Assembly: GCA_035532535.1 (NCBI GenBank)
Contig: DATKQT010000023.1
Span: 1 to 64,000, forward strand
From: Palsa-739 sp035532535
GTDB lineage: Bacteria > Actinomycetota > Thermoleophilia > Gaiellales > Gaiellaceae
Length of the DNA stretch: 64,000 nucleotides
Direction of reading: 5' to 3'
The notes under the pieces are model-generated. The model did no database searches, was not told the origin of the DNA, and worked only from the letters and a program-made list of their open reading frames with translations. The translations under genes and the position numbers were made by a program. Of this stretch, positions 22,984-30,171 are shown in pieces. Each line of letters opens with the position of its first letter. The stretch's first letter is position 1.

Positions 22984-24141
22984 TTACGCGACTGTTACGT
23001 ACTTGCCGTTTTCGATCTTGAAGATGTGGAACTTGGCGCCCGCGACGTCACCGTTGGCGGTCAGCCTCATCGGGCCACCAAGGATGGTCGACTTGAGGGA
23101 CACCTTGAGGACGTCCTTGCGGACTTCCGCGCGGCTGATCTTGCCGTCCTTGCACGCCTTCGTGATCGCGGTGGCGTACATCTGCGCGAGCACGTAGTTC
23201 GGCGCGCCGAACGGGCTCGTTGCGCCCGGGAACTGCTTGTGGAACGCATTCACGATGGACGCATCGACCGGGATCGTGGTGACGTCCGGGGCGAAGAACG
23301 AGATGTAGCTCCCGTTGACGGTGAACTTCGAGGAGTCGAAGGTGCCGTCGCTGCCGAACGCGATCGCGGTCTTGCCCTGCGCCTGCAACTGCTGCGCGAA
23401 GAGCTGGGCCTCGGAAGCGACCTGGAACGGCAGGAACACGACCTTCGTGCTCGAGGTGACCTTGGCGATAAGCGACGAGAAGTCGGTTGCCTTCTGGCTC
23501 ACCGACTCGCGGTCGACCTTGACGCCCTTGCCCGACAGCGCCTGACCGACGATGTCGGCGAGGCCGGTCGAGTACGACTCCTGGTCGTCGACGACCATGA
23601 CGGAGCTGCCGGACGTCACGCCCAGGTTGGAGAACATGTAGTTCGCATCCGTCGGTCCCTGGACACCGTCGTTCGGAACGTCGCGGAAGAAGTAACCCTT
23701 CCAAGCGCCCCCGGTCAGCGAGACCCGCGTCGCCGATCCTGACGCGAAGGCGAGACCCGCCTTGCGGAAGATCGGTGCGACTGCCTGCACCTCATCGCTC
23801 CCGGCCGGGCCGATGACGCCCATCACCGACGCATTGGATGCGAGCGCCTGCGCGGTCGTCGATGCCTTCGACGGGTCGAGCTGCGTGTCCTCCTGCACGA
23901 GGTGGAGCTTCAGCTTGTGGGTCTTGTTCCACCGCGTGACGTAGAACAGCGCCCAATGCAGCTGATCGCTGCCGATCGAGCCGGCGGGGCCGGTGATCGG
24001 AGCTTGCATGCCGATCGACACGCCTTTCGAGCACGATGCCGTGGCCGCCGCCTGCGCTGTCGGACGCGCGGCCGCGGCGGACACGATCGCGAGCACCACC
24101 GTCGTGGCGGCGATCGCAATCAGTCCAAACTTTCTGACCAT
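22984..24141 (-). CDS. livK: ABC transporter substrate-binding protein (LivK-like)
   Basis: A 385-residue periplasmic-binding-protein-like receptor (type 1 fold, peripla_BP_6). It has a signal peptide (MVRKFGLIAIAATTVV, core to about residue 25, cleavage near TAQAA). There is no lipobox cysteine at the cleavage site; the first cysteine comes about ten residues later, so a lipid anchor is uncertain. VGIGMQAPITGPAGSIGSD-like sequence opens the mature domain and GVIGPAGSDEVQAVAPIF follows. The signature GPAGS contact loop is compatible with amino acids or amides. AAGGAGG lies 8 nt upstream of ATG 24141. It is the first gene of the 19-gene operon. Confidence 0.9.
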   Translation of the reverse strand: MVRKFGLIAIAATTVVLAIVSAAAARPTAQAAATASCSKGVSIGMQAPITGPAGSIGSDQLHWALFYVTRWNKTHKLKLHLVQEDTQLDPSKASTTAQALASNASVMGVIGPAGSDEVQAVAPIFRKAGLAFASGSATRVSLTGGAWKGYFFRDVPNDGVQGPTDANYMFSNLGVTSGSSVMVVDDQESYSTGLADIVGQALSGKGVKVDRESVSQKATDFSSLIAKVTSSTKVVFLPFQVASEAQLFAQQLQAQGKTAIAFGSDGTFDSSKFTVNGSYISFFAPDVTTIPVDASIVNAFHKQFPGATSPFGAPNYVLAQMYATAITKACKDGKISRAEVRKDVLKVSLKSTILGGPMRLTANGDVAGAKFHIFKIENGKYVTVA

Positions 24142-24271
24142 CGAGTTACCCTCCTTGTGGATGTCCCCGGTATAGACGTGCGAGCGTCGTGACTGTTTGC
24201 CCAGCACGATCCACGGGGCCACGACTGTAGCCGCTTTTAGAAGGTTCGCACAGGTGTACGCTGGGTCGACG

Positions 24272-24949
24272 ATGCGCTGGTGCGTCCAATCAGACGAGGA
24301 AAACCTTCTGTTCGGGACCGACCGCGGCTGCGCCGAGTTCGAGCAGCGGGTTCTCCGATTCGACGGAGCCGGAGCCGGGGCCGGCGAAGCCGTCCCGGCC
24401 GACGACGAGGTGCTGTACGTCCTGGCCGGGCGCGGGAGCGCGACCATTGCCGGTCAACCGACAAACCTCGTTCCAGGCACAGCGGTGTACGTCGCCGCCG
24501 GGTCGAGCTGGAGTGTTGACAACGCCGAGGAGCTCGAACTCCTTTCCGTCCTCGTCCGCGATCCGCTTCCGGCGAACGGTGTCCGCTACGCCGTTGTCGG
24601 AGTCGAGGAGGTCGAGGCGGGCGAGGCGACCGCGGGCCGAATGTTCCGCATTCTCGTCCCCTGCCCGTCGGCGACGCAGTTCGTCGGGTACATCCCGCCC
24701 GGGCGCGCGCCGGATCACTACCACCGCTACGACGAGGTGGTCTACGTCCTGCAGGGGAACGGCGCGCTGCACATCGGCAGCGAGTCGACGGAATTGCGGG
24801 CAGGCTCGTGCATCCATCTGCCGGCGAAGCTCGTGCACTCGCTCGAGAATCACGGGCCGGACGAGATGCAGGTGCTCGGCGTCTTCCGGCCGGCGGGCTC
24901 GCCGGCCGAGGCCTACTACCCCGACGGTACTCCCGCCCTCCAGTACTGA
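24272..24949 (+). CDS. Two-cupin-domain protein
   Basis: A 225-residue bicupin. The first cupin (about 25-105) has only part of the metal motif (ADDEVLYVLAGRG, then GTAVYVAAGSSW, lacking the histidines), while the second (about 135-215) is complete: RAPDHYHRYDEVVYVLQGNG and GSCIHLPAKLVHSLEN. This split resembles (S)-ureidoglycine aminohydrolase and related bicupins, but the identity is not certain. ATG 24272 is preferred; GTG 24254 would add six residues. It is divergent from the catabolic operon and overlaps the following OsmC gene by TGATG. Confidence 0.7.
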   Translation: MRWCVQSDEENLLFGTDRGCAEFEQRVLRFDGAGAGAGEAVPADDEVLYVLAGRGSATIAGQPTNLVPGTAVYVAAGSSWSVDNAEELELLSVLVRDPLPANGVRYAVVGVEEVEAGEATAGRMFRILVPCPSATQFVGYIPPGRAPDHYHRYDEVVYVLQGNGALHIGSESTELRAGSCIHLPAKLVHSLENHGPDEMQVLGVFRPAGSPAEAYYPDGTPALQY

Positions 24950-25395
24950 TGCCGCAGATCGAACGCAGCGCCCAGCTCGTCTGGGAGGGAAACGTCGCCC
25001 GCGGGATCGGGAGCATCAGCGCCGGCACGGGCGCGTTCGCCGATCTCGGCTTCTCGCTCCCCACGCGCATCGGGCAGCCGGAAGGGAAGACGAGCCCCGA
25101 GGAGCTGCTCGCGGCTGCGCACGGCGGATGCATCACGATGTCGCTCGCGAGCGAGCTGACGCAGGCGGGAACGCCGCCCGGACGACTGGACGTCTCGTGC
25201 CGCGTCGTCATGGACGAGGTCGAGGGCCGCGGCCATCAGATCGTGGCCTCGCACGTCGACGCAGTCGTCGACGCGGACGGCCTCGACGACGCCGGTCTGC
25301 GCGAGGCATTCGCGAAAGCCGACAAGGGCTGCCCGTTCTCGCAGCTGTTGCGCGCGGCCGGCGTCGAGCTCCACCTCAGCGCCCGCAGGGCGTGA
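24949..25395 (+). CDS. OsmC-family peroxiredoxin-like protein
   Basis: A 148-residue OsmC subfamily protein. The helix SPEELLAAAHGGCITMSLASEL carries the first cysteine and AFAKADKGCPFSQLL the second, so the redox pair is intact. It differs from the OsmC-like protein at 556-978, being closer to classical OsmC. ATG 24949 overlaps the stop of the bicupin gene and its own stop overlaps the next gene by GTGA, giving a three-gene operon. Confidence 0.88.
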   Translation: MPQIERSAQLVWEGNVARGIGSISAGTGAFADLGFSLPTRIGQPEGKTSPEELLAAAHGGCITMSLASELTQAGTPPGRLDVSCRVVMDEVEGRGHQIVASHVDAVVDADGLDDAGLREAFAKADKGCPFSQLLRAAGVELHLSARRA

Positions 25396-25901
25396 CCCTC
25401 GGCGAGCTCGCAGCCGCGCGGCGAACGCACAAGGCGTTCGGCCCCGAGCCCGTACCGCGCGAGACGCTCATCGAGCTGCTCGGCCTCGCGCGGCTCGCAC
25501 CGAATCATCACCTGACGCAGCCGTGGCGCTTTCGCGTGCTCGGGGCGGAGTCGCTCGCGCGCGTGAAGGACGTAGCGGGACCTGCCGAGGCGCAGAAGCT
25601 CGATCGCGCGCCGACGCTCGTCGTCGTCTCCGCGGCGCTCACCGGCGATCTCGTGCAGGACGAGGAGGACGTCTGCGCGACCGCAGCCGCAACGATGCTC
25701 GTCCTGCTCGGCGCGACCGAACGCGGGCTCGCCTCCTACTGGCGCACGCCGAGCGTCCTGCGGACGGCGCGCGGTCGCGCTGCACTCGGCATCGCGCGCG
25801 GCGAGCGGGTGCTCGGCCTCTTGCACTTCGGCGCGCCGGCGCGCGATCCGGCGCCGCGCGAACGCGAGCCGGTCGAGACGTACGTCGAGTTTCTTGCTTA
25901 G
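25392..25901 (+). CDS. Nitroreductase-family protein
   Basis: A 169-residue FMN-dependent nitroreductase-like protein. The N-terminal phosphate-binding segment RRTHKAFGPEPVPRE, the LARLAPNHHLTQPWRFRV loop and the C-terminal GLASYWRTPS region match the family, although it is short (usual 180-220) because the central insertion is small. Start GTG 25392 lies in a GTGA overlap with the OsmC gene. The 3-prime end overlaps the aquaporin gene on the other strand by 4 bp. The substrate is unknown. Confidence 0.82.
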   Translation: MTLGELAAARRTHKAFGPEPVPRETLIELLGLARLAPNHHLTQPWRFRVLGAESLARVKDVAGPAEAQKLDRAPTLVVVSAALTGDLVQDEEDVCATAAATMLVLLGATERGLASYWRTPSVLRTARGRAALGIARGERVLGLLHFGAPARDPAPREREPVETYVEFLA

Positions 25902-26575
25902 CTCTCGGCTGCGCTGAGCTGGAGCGGGCGCAGGTAGAGCCGGTCGTAGCCGACGGCGGCGATGACTGCGCCGAGCGCCGGGCCGAGGTAGTAGATCCAG
26001 CCCTGAGCCCAGAAGTTGCCGATCAGCTCGGGGCCGAACGCACGCGCCGGGTTCATCGCCGCGCCGGTGAGCGGGCCGCCGACGAAGACGTCCATCGTGA
26101 TCGTGAGCCCGATCGCGAAGCCGGCGATGGACTTGAAAGCACCGCGCGGGTCGACGGCGGTGGCGAAGACGGCGATAACGAGGAAGAAGGTCATGATTGC
26201 CTCGAGGACCAAGCCGCGACCCGCACCGAAGTGAGACGCGCTCGGAATGGCGCCGCCGAACGCTGCTCGATGGACGAGCCAGCGAAGGATGCCCGCCGCG
26301 ACGACGGCCCCACCGAACTGCGCGATCCAGTAGATGACCGCGAGCCGCGGTGTGATGCGTCGCGTGCTGAGGAACCCGAGCGTGATCGCCGGGTTGAACA
26401 GCCCGCCCGAGATGTGGCCGAAGTTCGAGACCATGATCCCGATGGCAAGACCGTTGGCGAGGGCGACGGCGACGATGTCGTTGCCGGAGATCGCGCCGGC
26501 GCCTCCGCCGATGAAGATGAGCGTGAACGTCCCGATGAACTCGGCAACACCTCGCCGGAGAACGCTCTCCTCCAT
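25898..26575 (-). CDS. Aquaporin/MIP-family channel
   Basis: A 225-residue major intrinsic protein with six membrane helices. Both pore NPA motifs are present (FNPAITLG near residue 61 and MNPARAFG near 180). Selectivity-filter residues include GISGGLFNPA before the first motif and a threonine-rich helix 5, which suits an aquaporin better than a long-loop glycerol facilitator. Start ATG 26575. No other transport gene is adjacent. Confidence 0.93.
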   Translation of the reverse strand: MEESVLRRGVAEFIGTFTLIFIGGGAGAISGNDIVAVALANGLAIGIMVSNFGHISGGLFNPAITLGFLSTRRITPRLAVIYWIAQFGGAVVAAGILRWLVHRAAFGGAIPSASHFGAGRGLVLEAIMTFFLVIAVFATAVDPRGAFKSIAGFAIGLTITMDVFVGGPLTGAAMNPARAFGPELIGNFWAQGWIYYLGPALGAVIAAVGYDRLYLRPLQLSAAES

Positions 26576-26625
26576 CGTCGCGGAGGGTAGGCGCCCGATC
26601 GGACGGAGCAGCTACGGTGAACAGC

Positions 26626-26784
26626 GTGGCCGAGTCGTTCGACGTGGAGTGCCCGCACTGCCACAAGTCGTTCGCGGCCGAACTGCTGGAAGGCGCCGCC
26701 GCGCGGTATCGCGGCTTCAAGTGCCCGCATTGCAAGCTCTTCGTGCCGGCTGAGCGCGCCGAATCGAAGAAAGAGAACGACTAG
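26626..26784 (+). CDS. Small zinc-ribbon protein, 52 aa
   Basis: A short frame from GTG 26626 to TAG 26784. It has two CPHC knuckles (VECPHCHKSF and FKCPHCKLFV) separated by 21 residues, a classic four-cysteine zinc ribbon, and a charged C-terminal tail (AERAESKKEND). GTG 26617 would add three residues. A TACGGT box seven bases before GTG 26626 suggests a leaderless message. Its stop codon overlaps the sigma-factor stop on the other strand in a shared CTAG. Function unknown; nucleic-acid binding is possible. Confidence 0.65.
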   Translation: MAESFDVECPHCHKSFAAELLEGAAARYRGFKCPHCKLFVPAERAESKKEND

Positions 26785-27884
26785 CTGACGGCGTCCCGGA
26801 GTGCCTGCGCCTCCGGAAGATGCTCGAGCTTCTTCAGCGTGTTGTTCTCGATCTGACGGATGCGTTCGCGCGTGACGCCGAAGGCGCGGCCGACTTCCTC
26901 GAGCGTCCGCGGCGGGCCGCCGCGGAGACCGAAGCGAAGCTCGATCACCTGACGCTCGCGCAGCGGGAGGGCGCCGAGCGCGCTCTCGATGTCCTCGCGG
27001 CGCAGCGAGAGCTGCGCGGTGTCGAACGGCGATTCCGCCGTCTCGTCCTGGACGAAGTCGCCCAGCGCCGACTCTTCCTCCTCGCCGATCGGCTTCTCGA
27101 GGCTGACGGGGAGTTGCGCCATGCGCAGGATCTCGCGCACTTCTTCCGGCGTCATCTCCAGCTCCTCGGCGATCTCCTCGGCGTTCGGCTCCCGCCCGAG
27201 GCGCTGTACCAGCTGGCGCTCGATGTGCACGACCTTGTTCAGCTTCTCGACCATGTGCACGGGGATGCGGATCGTCCGCGCCTTGTCCGCGATCGCGCGC
27301 GTGACCGCCTGACGGATCCACCACGTCGCGTAGGTCGAGAACTTGTAGCCCTTGCGGTAGTCGAACTTCTCCACGGCGCGGATGAGGCCGAGCGAGCCTT
27401 CCTGGATGAGATCGAGGAACGAGAGGCCGCGGCCGAGGTAGCCCTTCGCGATCGAGACGACGAGGCGCAGGTTCGCCTCCGTCATCTGCGTCTTCGCGCC
27501 CATGTCGCCGCGCTCGATGCGCTTCGCGAGCGACACCTCCTGGTCGGCGGTGAGCAGCTGCACCTTGCCGATCTCGCGCAGGTAGAGGCGCAGCGAGTCG
27601 AGCGAGGGCTCGACGGTGAGATCGAGCTTCGGCGCCGCGGCTGCCTTGTCGTCCTCCGGCTGCGGCTGCTCGTGGGGCGGCGTCTTGTGCTGCTCGCCCT
27701 CCATCAGCTCGATGCTGTGCTCGATCAGATACGTATAGAAGTCCTCGACCTGCTCTTTGGTGAGCTCGACGTCCTCGAGCGCGTTGACGATCTCGTCATA
27801 GGTGAGAAAGCCCTTCTCCTGTCCTTCGGCGACGAGCTTCTGGAGCTCTTCGACCTCGGGAAGCGAGATATCAACGGTGAGCAC
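26781..27884 (-). CDS. rpoD: Primary RNA polymerase sigma factor
   Basis: A 367-residue sigma-70 group 1 or 2 factor. Region 1.1-like residues 1-50 (LTYDEIVNALEDVELT), region 1.2 at about 95 (LRLYLREIGKVQLLTADQEV), region 2 with NLRLVVSIAKGYLGRGLSFLDLIQEG and the DKFSTYATWWIRQAV-type 2.4 helix, region 3 and region 4.2 (TLEEVGRAFGVTRERIRQIE) are all complete. The length is that of actinobacterial SigA without its long N-terminal extension. Start GTG 27884 is preceded by GGAGG. A plausible promoter lies 86-114 bases upstream. Presence of region 1.1 favours the housekeeping factor, but a paralogue elsewhere cannot be excluded. Confidence 0.9.
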   Translation of the reverse strand: MLTVDISLPEVEELQKLVAEGQEKGFLTYDEIVNALEDVELTKEQVEDFYTYLIEHSIELMEGEQHKTPPHEQPQPEDDKAAAAPKLDLTVEPSLDSLRLYLREIGKVQLLTADQEVSLAKRIERGDMGAKTQMTEANLRLVVSIAKGYLGRGLSFLDLIQEGSLGLIRAVEKFDYRKGYKFSTYATWWIRQAVTRAIADKARTIRIPVHMVEKLNKVVHIERQLVQRLGREPNAEEIAEELEMTPEEVREILRMAQLPVSLEKPIGEEEESALGDFVQDETAESPFDTAQLSLRREDIESALGALPLRERQVIELRFGLRGGPPRTLEEVGRAFGVTRERIRQIENNTLKKLEHLPEAQALRDAVS

Positions 27885-27969
27885 CTTGGCGACCTCCGGC
27901 TGCTTGTGGTTTGAACAGCGTCCGGGCCGGTTCCCCCTCGTCCGCCGGCCTCACCTCGAAGTGGACCGG

Positions 27970-27998
27970 ATAGTAGTTCGGAGTTACAGGTTCGTAAA
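27970..27998 (-). promoter_or_regulatory. Possible sigma-70 promoter of the sigma-factor gene
   Basis: On the minus strand, TTTACG (27993-27998) is followed after exactly 17 nt by TACTAT (27970-27975); each matches the sigma-70 consensus in four of six positions. It lies between the asparaginase stop and the sigma-factor start in an AT-richer patch, giving a leader of about 80 nt with GGAGG near its end. Not verified experimentally. Confidence 0.4.
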
Positions 27999-28003
27999 GA
28001 ACT

Positions 28004-28885
28004 TCAGGAAGCAACTTTGCACTCCCCCACGAGCTCGTTTCTGCTATTGCGGACCGGGGTGACCGCCAGGTCGGCGAGGTCGATCCCGAGCGGAGCGAGG
28101 AACGCGGCGAGCGCAGGCTGGAGTGGTCGGGAGGATCCGTCCTCGCACTTGAGCGCGATGCCGAGGTGGTTTTCGTCTGCGGCGCAGAGGAGGCCTTCGG
28201 CTCCGCCCTTGGCAAACCAGCCGGGCGCACGCCGCATGAGATGGAAGTCGGCGCCGTCCGGGCCGCCGACGAGATCGGGGCGTGCGCGCACGGCTGCGGA
28301 GACGCGGTCGCCGGCCGGCAGATGCGGGAGACGAGCGAACGCGTGCGCCATTCGTTCGAGCGGGAACGCGAAGGTGACGACGCCGCACCCGTCGGTGCCG
28401 GTCGCGAGCGGTTCCGCTTCGGCGGCTTCGACGTGCGCGGCGAGCGCGGCTCGTTGGACCGGGTGGTCGGGGAGGCGGTAGCCCGCGGTCGGCCAGTCGT
28501 GCGCGCGGCAGAGGGCAAGCATGCCGGCGTGCTTGCCGGAACAGTTGTGAAAGACGCGCTGCGGCGGGCGGCCTTCCTGCAGGCCGACCTCGAGGTCGTC
28601 CTCCGTGGCGGGCGCCTTGGCGAGGAGCGCGCGGACAGCGGCGATCTGGTCGTCCGTCGCGCGGTGCGAGGCGGAGGCGATGGCGAGATCGGCGTCGTCG
28701 AGGTCGTCGCGCGCGCGAGCGAGCGCCAGCGCCTGGATCGGCTTCGAGGACGAACGCATGAAGCAAACGAGGTGCGGATCGCCCGCAGCGGCCACGATCT
28801 CGCCGTCGCGGACGGCGACAGCGTGCACCCGGTGCCGCGCCTCGACCATCCCGTTCCGGCGCATCTCGACGACGATGGGCTCCAC
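28004..28885 (-). CDS. L-asparaginase (AnsA-like, R. etli type)
   Basis: A 293-residue protein of the asparaginase II family first known from Rhizobium etli, which hydrolyses asparagine to aspartate and ammonia and is unrelated to E. coli asparaginases. Landmarks are FMRSSSKPIQALAL near residue 42, HNCSGKHAGMLALC near 112 and TDGCGVVTFAFPLE near 163; a catalytic serine-lysine and zinc-binding cysteine occur in these segments in the characterised enzymes. No signal peptide, so cytoplasmic. It is monocistronic, and its promoter region now faces the RAYT element inserted upstream. Confidence 0.88.
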   Translation of the reverse strand: MEPIVVEMRRNGMVEARHRVHAVAVRDGEIVAAAGDPHLVCFMRSSSKPIQALALARARDDLDDADLAIASASHRATDDQIAAVRALLAKAPATEDDLEVGLQEGRPPQRVFHNCSGKHAGMLALCRAHDWPTAGYRLPDHPVQRAALAAHVEAAEAEPLATGTDGCGVVTFAFPLERMAHAFARLPHLPAGDRVSAAVRARPDLVGGPDGADFHLMRRAPGWFAKGGAEGLLCAADENHLGIALKCEDGSSRPLQPALAAFLAPLGIDLADLAVTPVRNSRNELVGECKVAS

Positions 28886-28900
28886 GCGGCAAGGCTAACG

Positions 28901-28924
28901 GGGACACGGCCGGTACCAGGTACC
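28901..28924 (+). repeat. Left inverted repeat of RAYT element
   Basis: 24 nt, whose inner end GGTACCAGGTACC is a near-perfect palindrome. It is the reverse complement of 29552-29575 except for two A/G differences. It lies 15 bases upstream of the asparaginase start. Confidence 0.75.
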
Positions 28925-28988
28925 GATACGAAGTCGTCACAGACCTCAGACACACGCGTTGACATCGAGCGGTCATCGTCGGAACACG

Positions 28989-29546
28989 ATGCCCCGCCCT
29001 CCGCGAGACACGGCGCCGGGAACATTCCACGTCTACACGCACTGCGTCTGGGGAGTCCCGATGCTCTATCGGGACGACCTCGACAGGCTCGAGTTCCTCC
29101 GCCATCTCGCACTGGCATCGGCTCGCCCCGAGTGGAGCTGCTCGGCCTTCTGCCTCATGGGCAGCCACTACCACCTCATCGTCGATGTGGGCGACTACGT
29201 TCTCCCTGCCGCGATGCACGCGCTGAACCTCGCTTACGCCCGCGCGTTCAATCAGCGGCACACGCTCCGAGGGCACGTCCAATTCGACCGCTATGGAGCG
29301 AGGCGAATCGCGGACGAAGATGACCTCCTAACGCGATACGCCTACGTGGCGAACAACCCTGTCAGAGCAGGTCTGTGCCAGAACCCGGCCGATTGGCCCT
29401 GGAGCAGCTTCGCCGGCACGGTCGGGCTCGCTCCGACGCACTCGTTCGTCGACCCCTCGCAGGTCCTGGCGTGCTTCGACTGGCCCGCGGTCGACCCACG
29501 GGTTGCGCTCCGCCGACACGTTGAGTTGAGAAGTCGCCACACCTAA
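28989..29546 (+). CDS. REP-associated tyrosine transposase (RAYT), Y1_Tnp family
   Basis: A 185-residue single-tyrosine HUH nuclease of the IS200/IS605-like RAYT branch. The metal-binding HUH motif is HYH at residues 60-62 (LMGSHYHLIVDV), and the catalytic tyrosine is probably Tyr117 or Tyr119 in TRYAYVANNPVRAGL, the RAYT hallmark. PGTFHVYTHCVWG is the family's N-terminal strand. RAYTs cut single-stranded DNA at REP hairpins. ATG 28989 is chosen because it lies after an AT-rich patch with TTGACA; a start 30 nt upstream is possible. The gene is intact, so the element may be active. Confidence 0.9.
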   Translation: MPRPPRDTAPGTFHVYTHCVWGVPMLYRDDLDRLEFLRHLALASARPEWSCSAFCLMGSHYHLIVDVGDYVLPAAMHALNLAYARAFNQRHTLRGHVQFDRYGARRIADEDDLLTRYAYVANNPVRAGLCQNPADWPWSSFAGTVGLAPTHSFVDPSQVLACFDWPAVDPRVALRRHVELRSRHT

Positions 29547-29551
29547 GTCCG

Positions 29552-29575
29552 GGTACCTGGTACCGGTCGTGTCCT
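29552..29575 (+). repeat. Right inverted repeat of RAYT element
   Basis: Reverse-complement partner of 28901-28924 with two mismatches. It begins six bases after the transposase stop and carries the same GGTACC-N-GGTACC palindrome. Confidence 0.75.
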
Positions 29576-29605
29576 GTGTGGAGGGGTCCCTGGAGCAGGA
29601 TGTTC

Positions 29606-29634
29606 TTGCGAACGGACGGCGGGTGCCGTATGTT
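29606..29634 (+). promoter_or_regulatory. Probable leaderless promoter of the winged-helix gene
   Basis: TTGCGA (29606-29611) and TATGTT (29629-29634) are separated by 17 nt, and GTG 29641 starts six bases after the second box. This spacing would start the RNA at the start codon. It lies just downstream of the right repeat of the RAYT element. Confidence 0.5.
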
Positions 29635-29640
29635 CGGGAT

Positions 29641-30171
29641 GTGCCAACCGTTCTCGATTACGACGCTCCCGAGTCGCTCGTCGTCGCTGCGCCCGAGCAG
29701 CTCAAGGCGCTCGCCGACCAGGTGCGCGCGGCGATCATCGCCCTGCTCCGCGAGCGGGCGTACTCGACACAGGAGCTGGCGAAGGAGCTCGGGATTCCAA
29801 AAGGCACCGTCGGCCACCACCTGAAGGTGCTCGAGCGCGCCGGGCTCATCCACGTCGTGCGCACGCGGCAGGTGCGCGCCGTGACCGAGAAGTTCTACGG
29901 CCGGACGGCGCGGCTCTTCCTGTACAAGACCGAGGACCCGGCGGACGCGCGCGCGATCGGGGTCGTCATGCTCCGGCAAGCGGCGGGCGAGCTCGAGCGT
30001 GCGCCGGAAGGCACGGGCCTCGGGCACACGAAGGCATCGCTCACACAGAAGGACGTCGAACGCCTCGAGCGCCGCCTCAAGAAGTTGATGGAGGACTTCC
30101 GCGCCGCGGAGAGCCCGGACGGCGAGCCGTACGCGCTCGTCACTGCCATGTACCGGCGGCCCGATGCGTAG
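29641..30171 (+). CDS. ArsR-like winged-helix regulator
   Basis: A 176-residue transcription regulator. Residues 20-90 form an ArsR-type winged helix (PEQLKALADQVRAAIIALL, the recognition helix PKGTVGHHLKVLERAGL, and a basic wing VRTRQVRAVTEKFYGR). The C-terminal 80 residues have a second domain of unknown type with an RRLKKLMEDFRAAE helix. No metal-binding cysteine pair is seen, so it is not a canonical metal sensor. Start GTG 29641 is supported by a -10-like TATGTT six bases upstream; an alternative GTG at 29569 would lie in the repeat. It overlaps the MFS gene by 8 nt and probably controls it. Confidence 0.85.
   Translation: MPTVLDYDAPESLVVAAPEQLKALADQVRAAIIALLRERAYSTQELAKELGIPKGTVGHHLKVLERAGLIHVVRTRQVRAVTEKFYGRTARLFLYKTEDPADARAIGVVMLRQAAGELERAPEGTGLGHTKASLTQKDVERLERRLKKLMEDFRAAESPDGEPYALVTAMYRRPDA

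Larger units (their letters stand above)
28901..29575 (+). mobile_element. RAYT/IS200-like element with terminal inverted repeats
   Basis: A 675-bp unit made of a left repeat (28901-28924), a single transposase gene and a right repeat (29552-29575) in inverted orientation, 22 of 24 bases identical. It separates the asparaginase gene from the winged-helix regulator, whose upstream region it adjoins. The inner part of each repeat is itself palindromic (GGTACC-N-GGTACC), which could fold to a hairpin as the substrates of HUH transposases do. No target-site duplication is evident to me. Confidence 0.65.

Noticed and set aside
27871..28014. A 47-codon frame between asparaginase and rpoD (TTG start)
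   Set aside because: It reads plausibly but overlaps the best promoter candidate of rpoD and the rpoD start, has an AT-rich first half and no ribosome-binding site.
29569..29640. An upstream start for the winged-helix regulator
   Set aside because: It would begin inside the RAYT right repeat and lacks the TATGTT box that supports GTG 29641.
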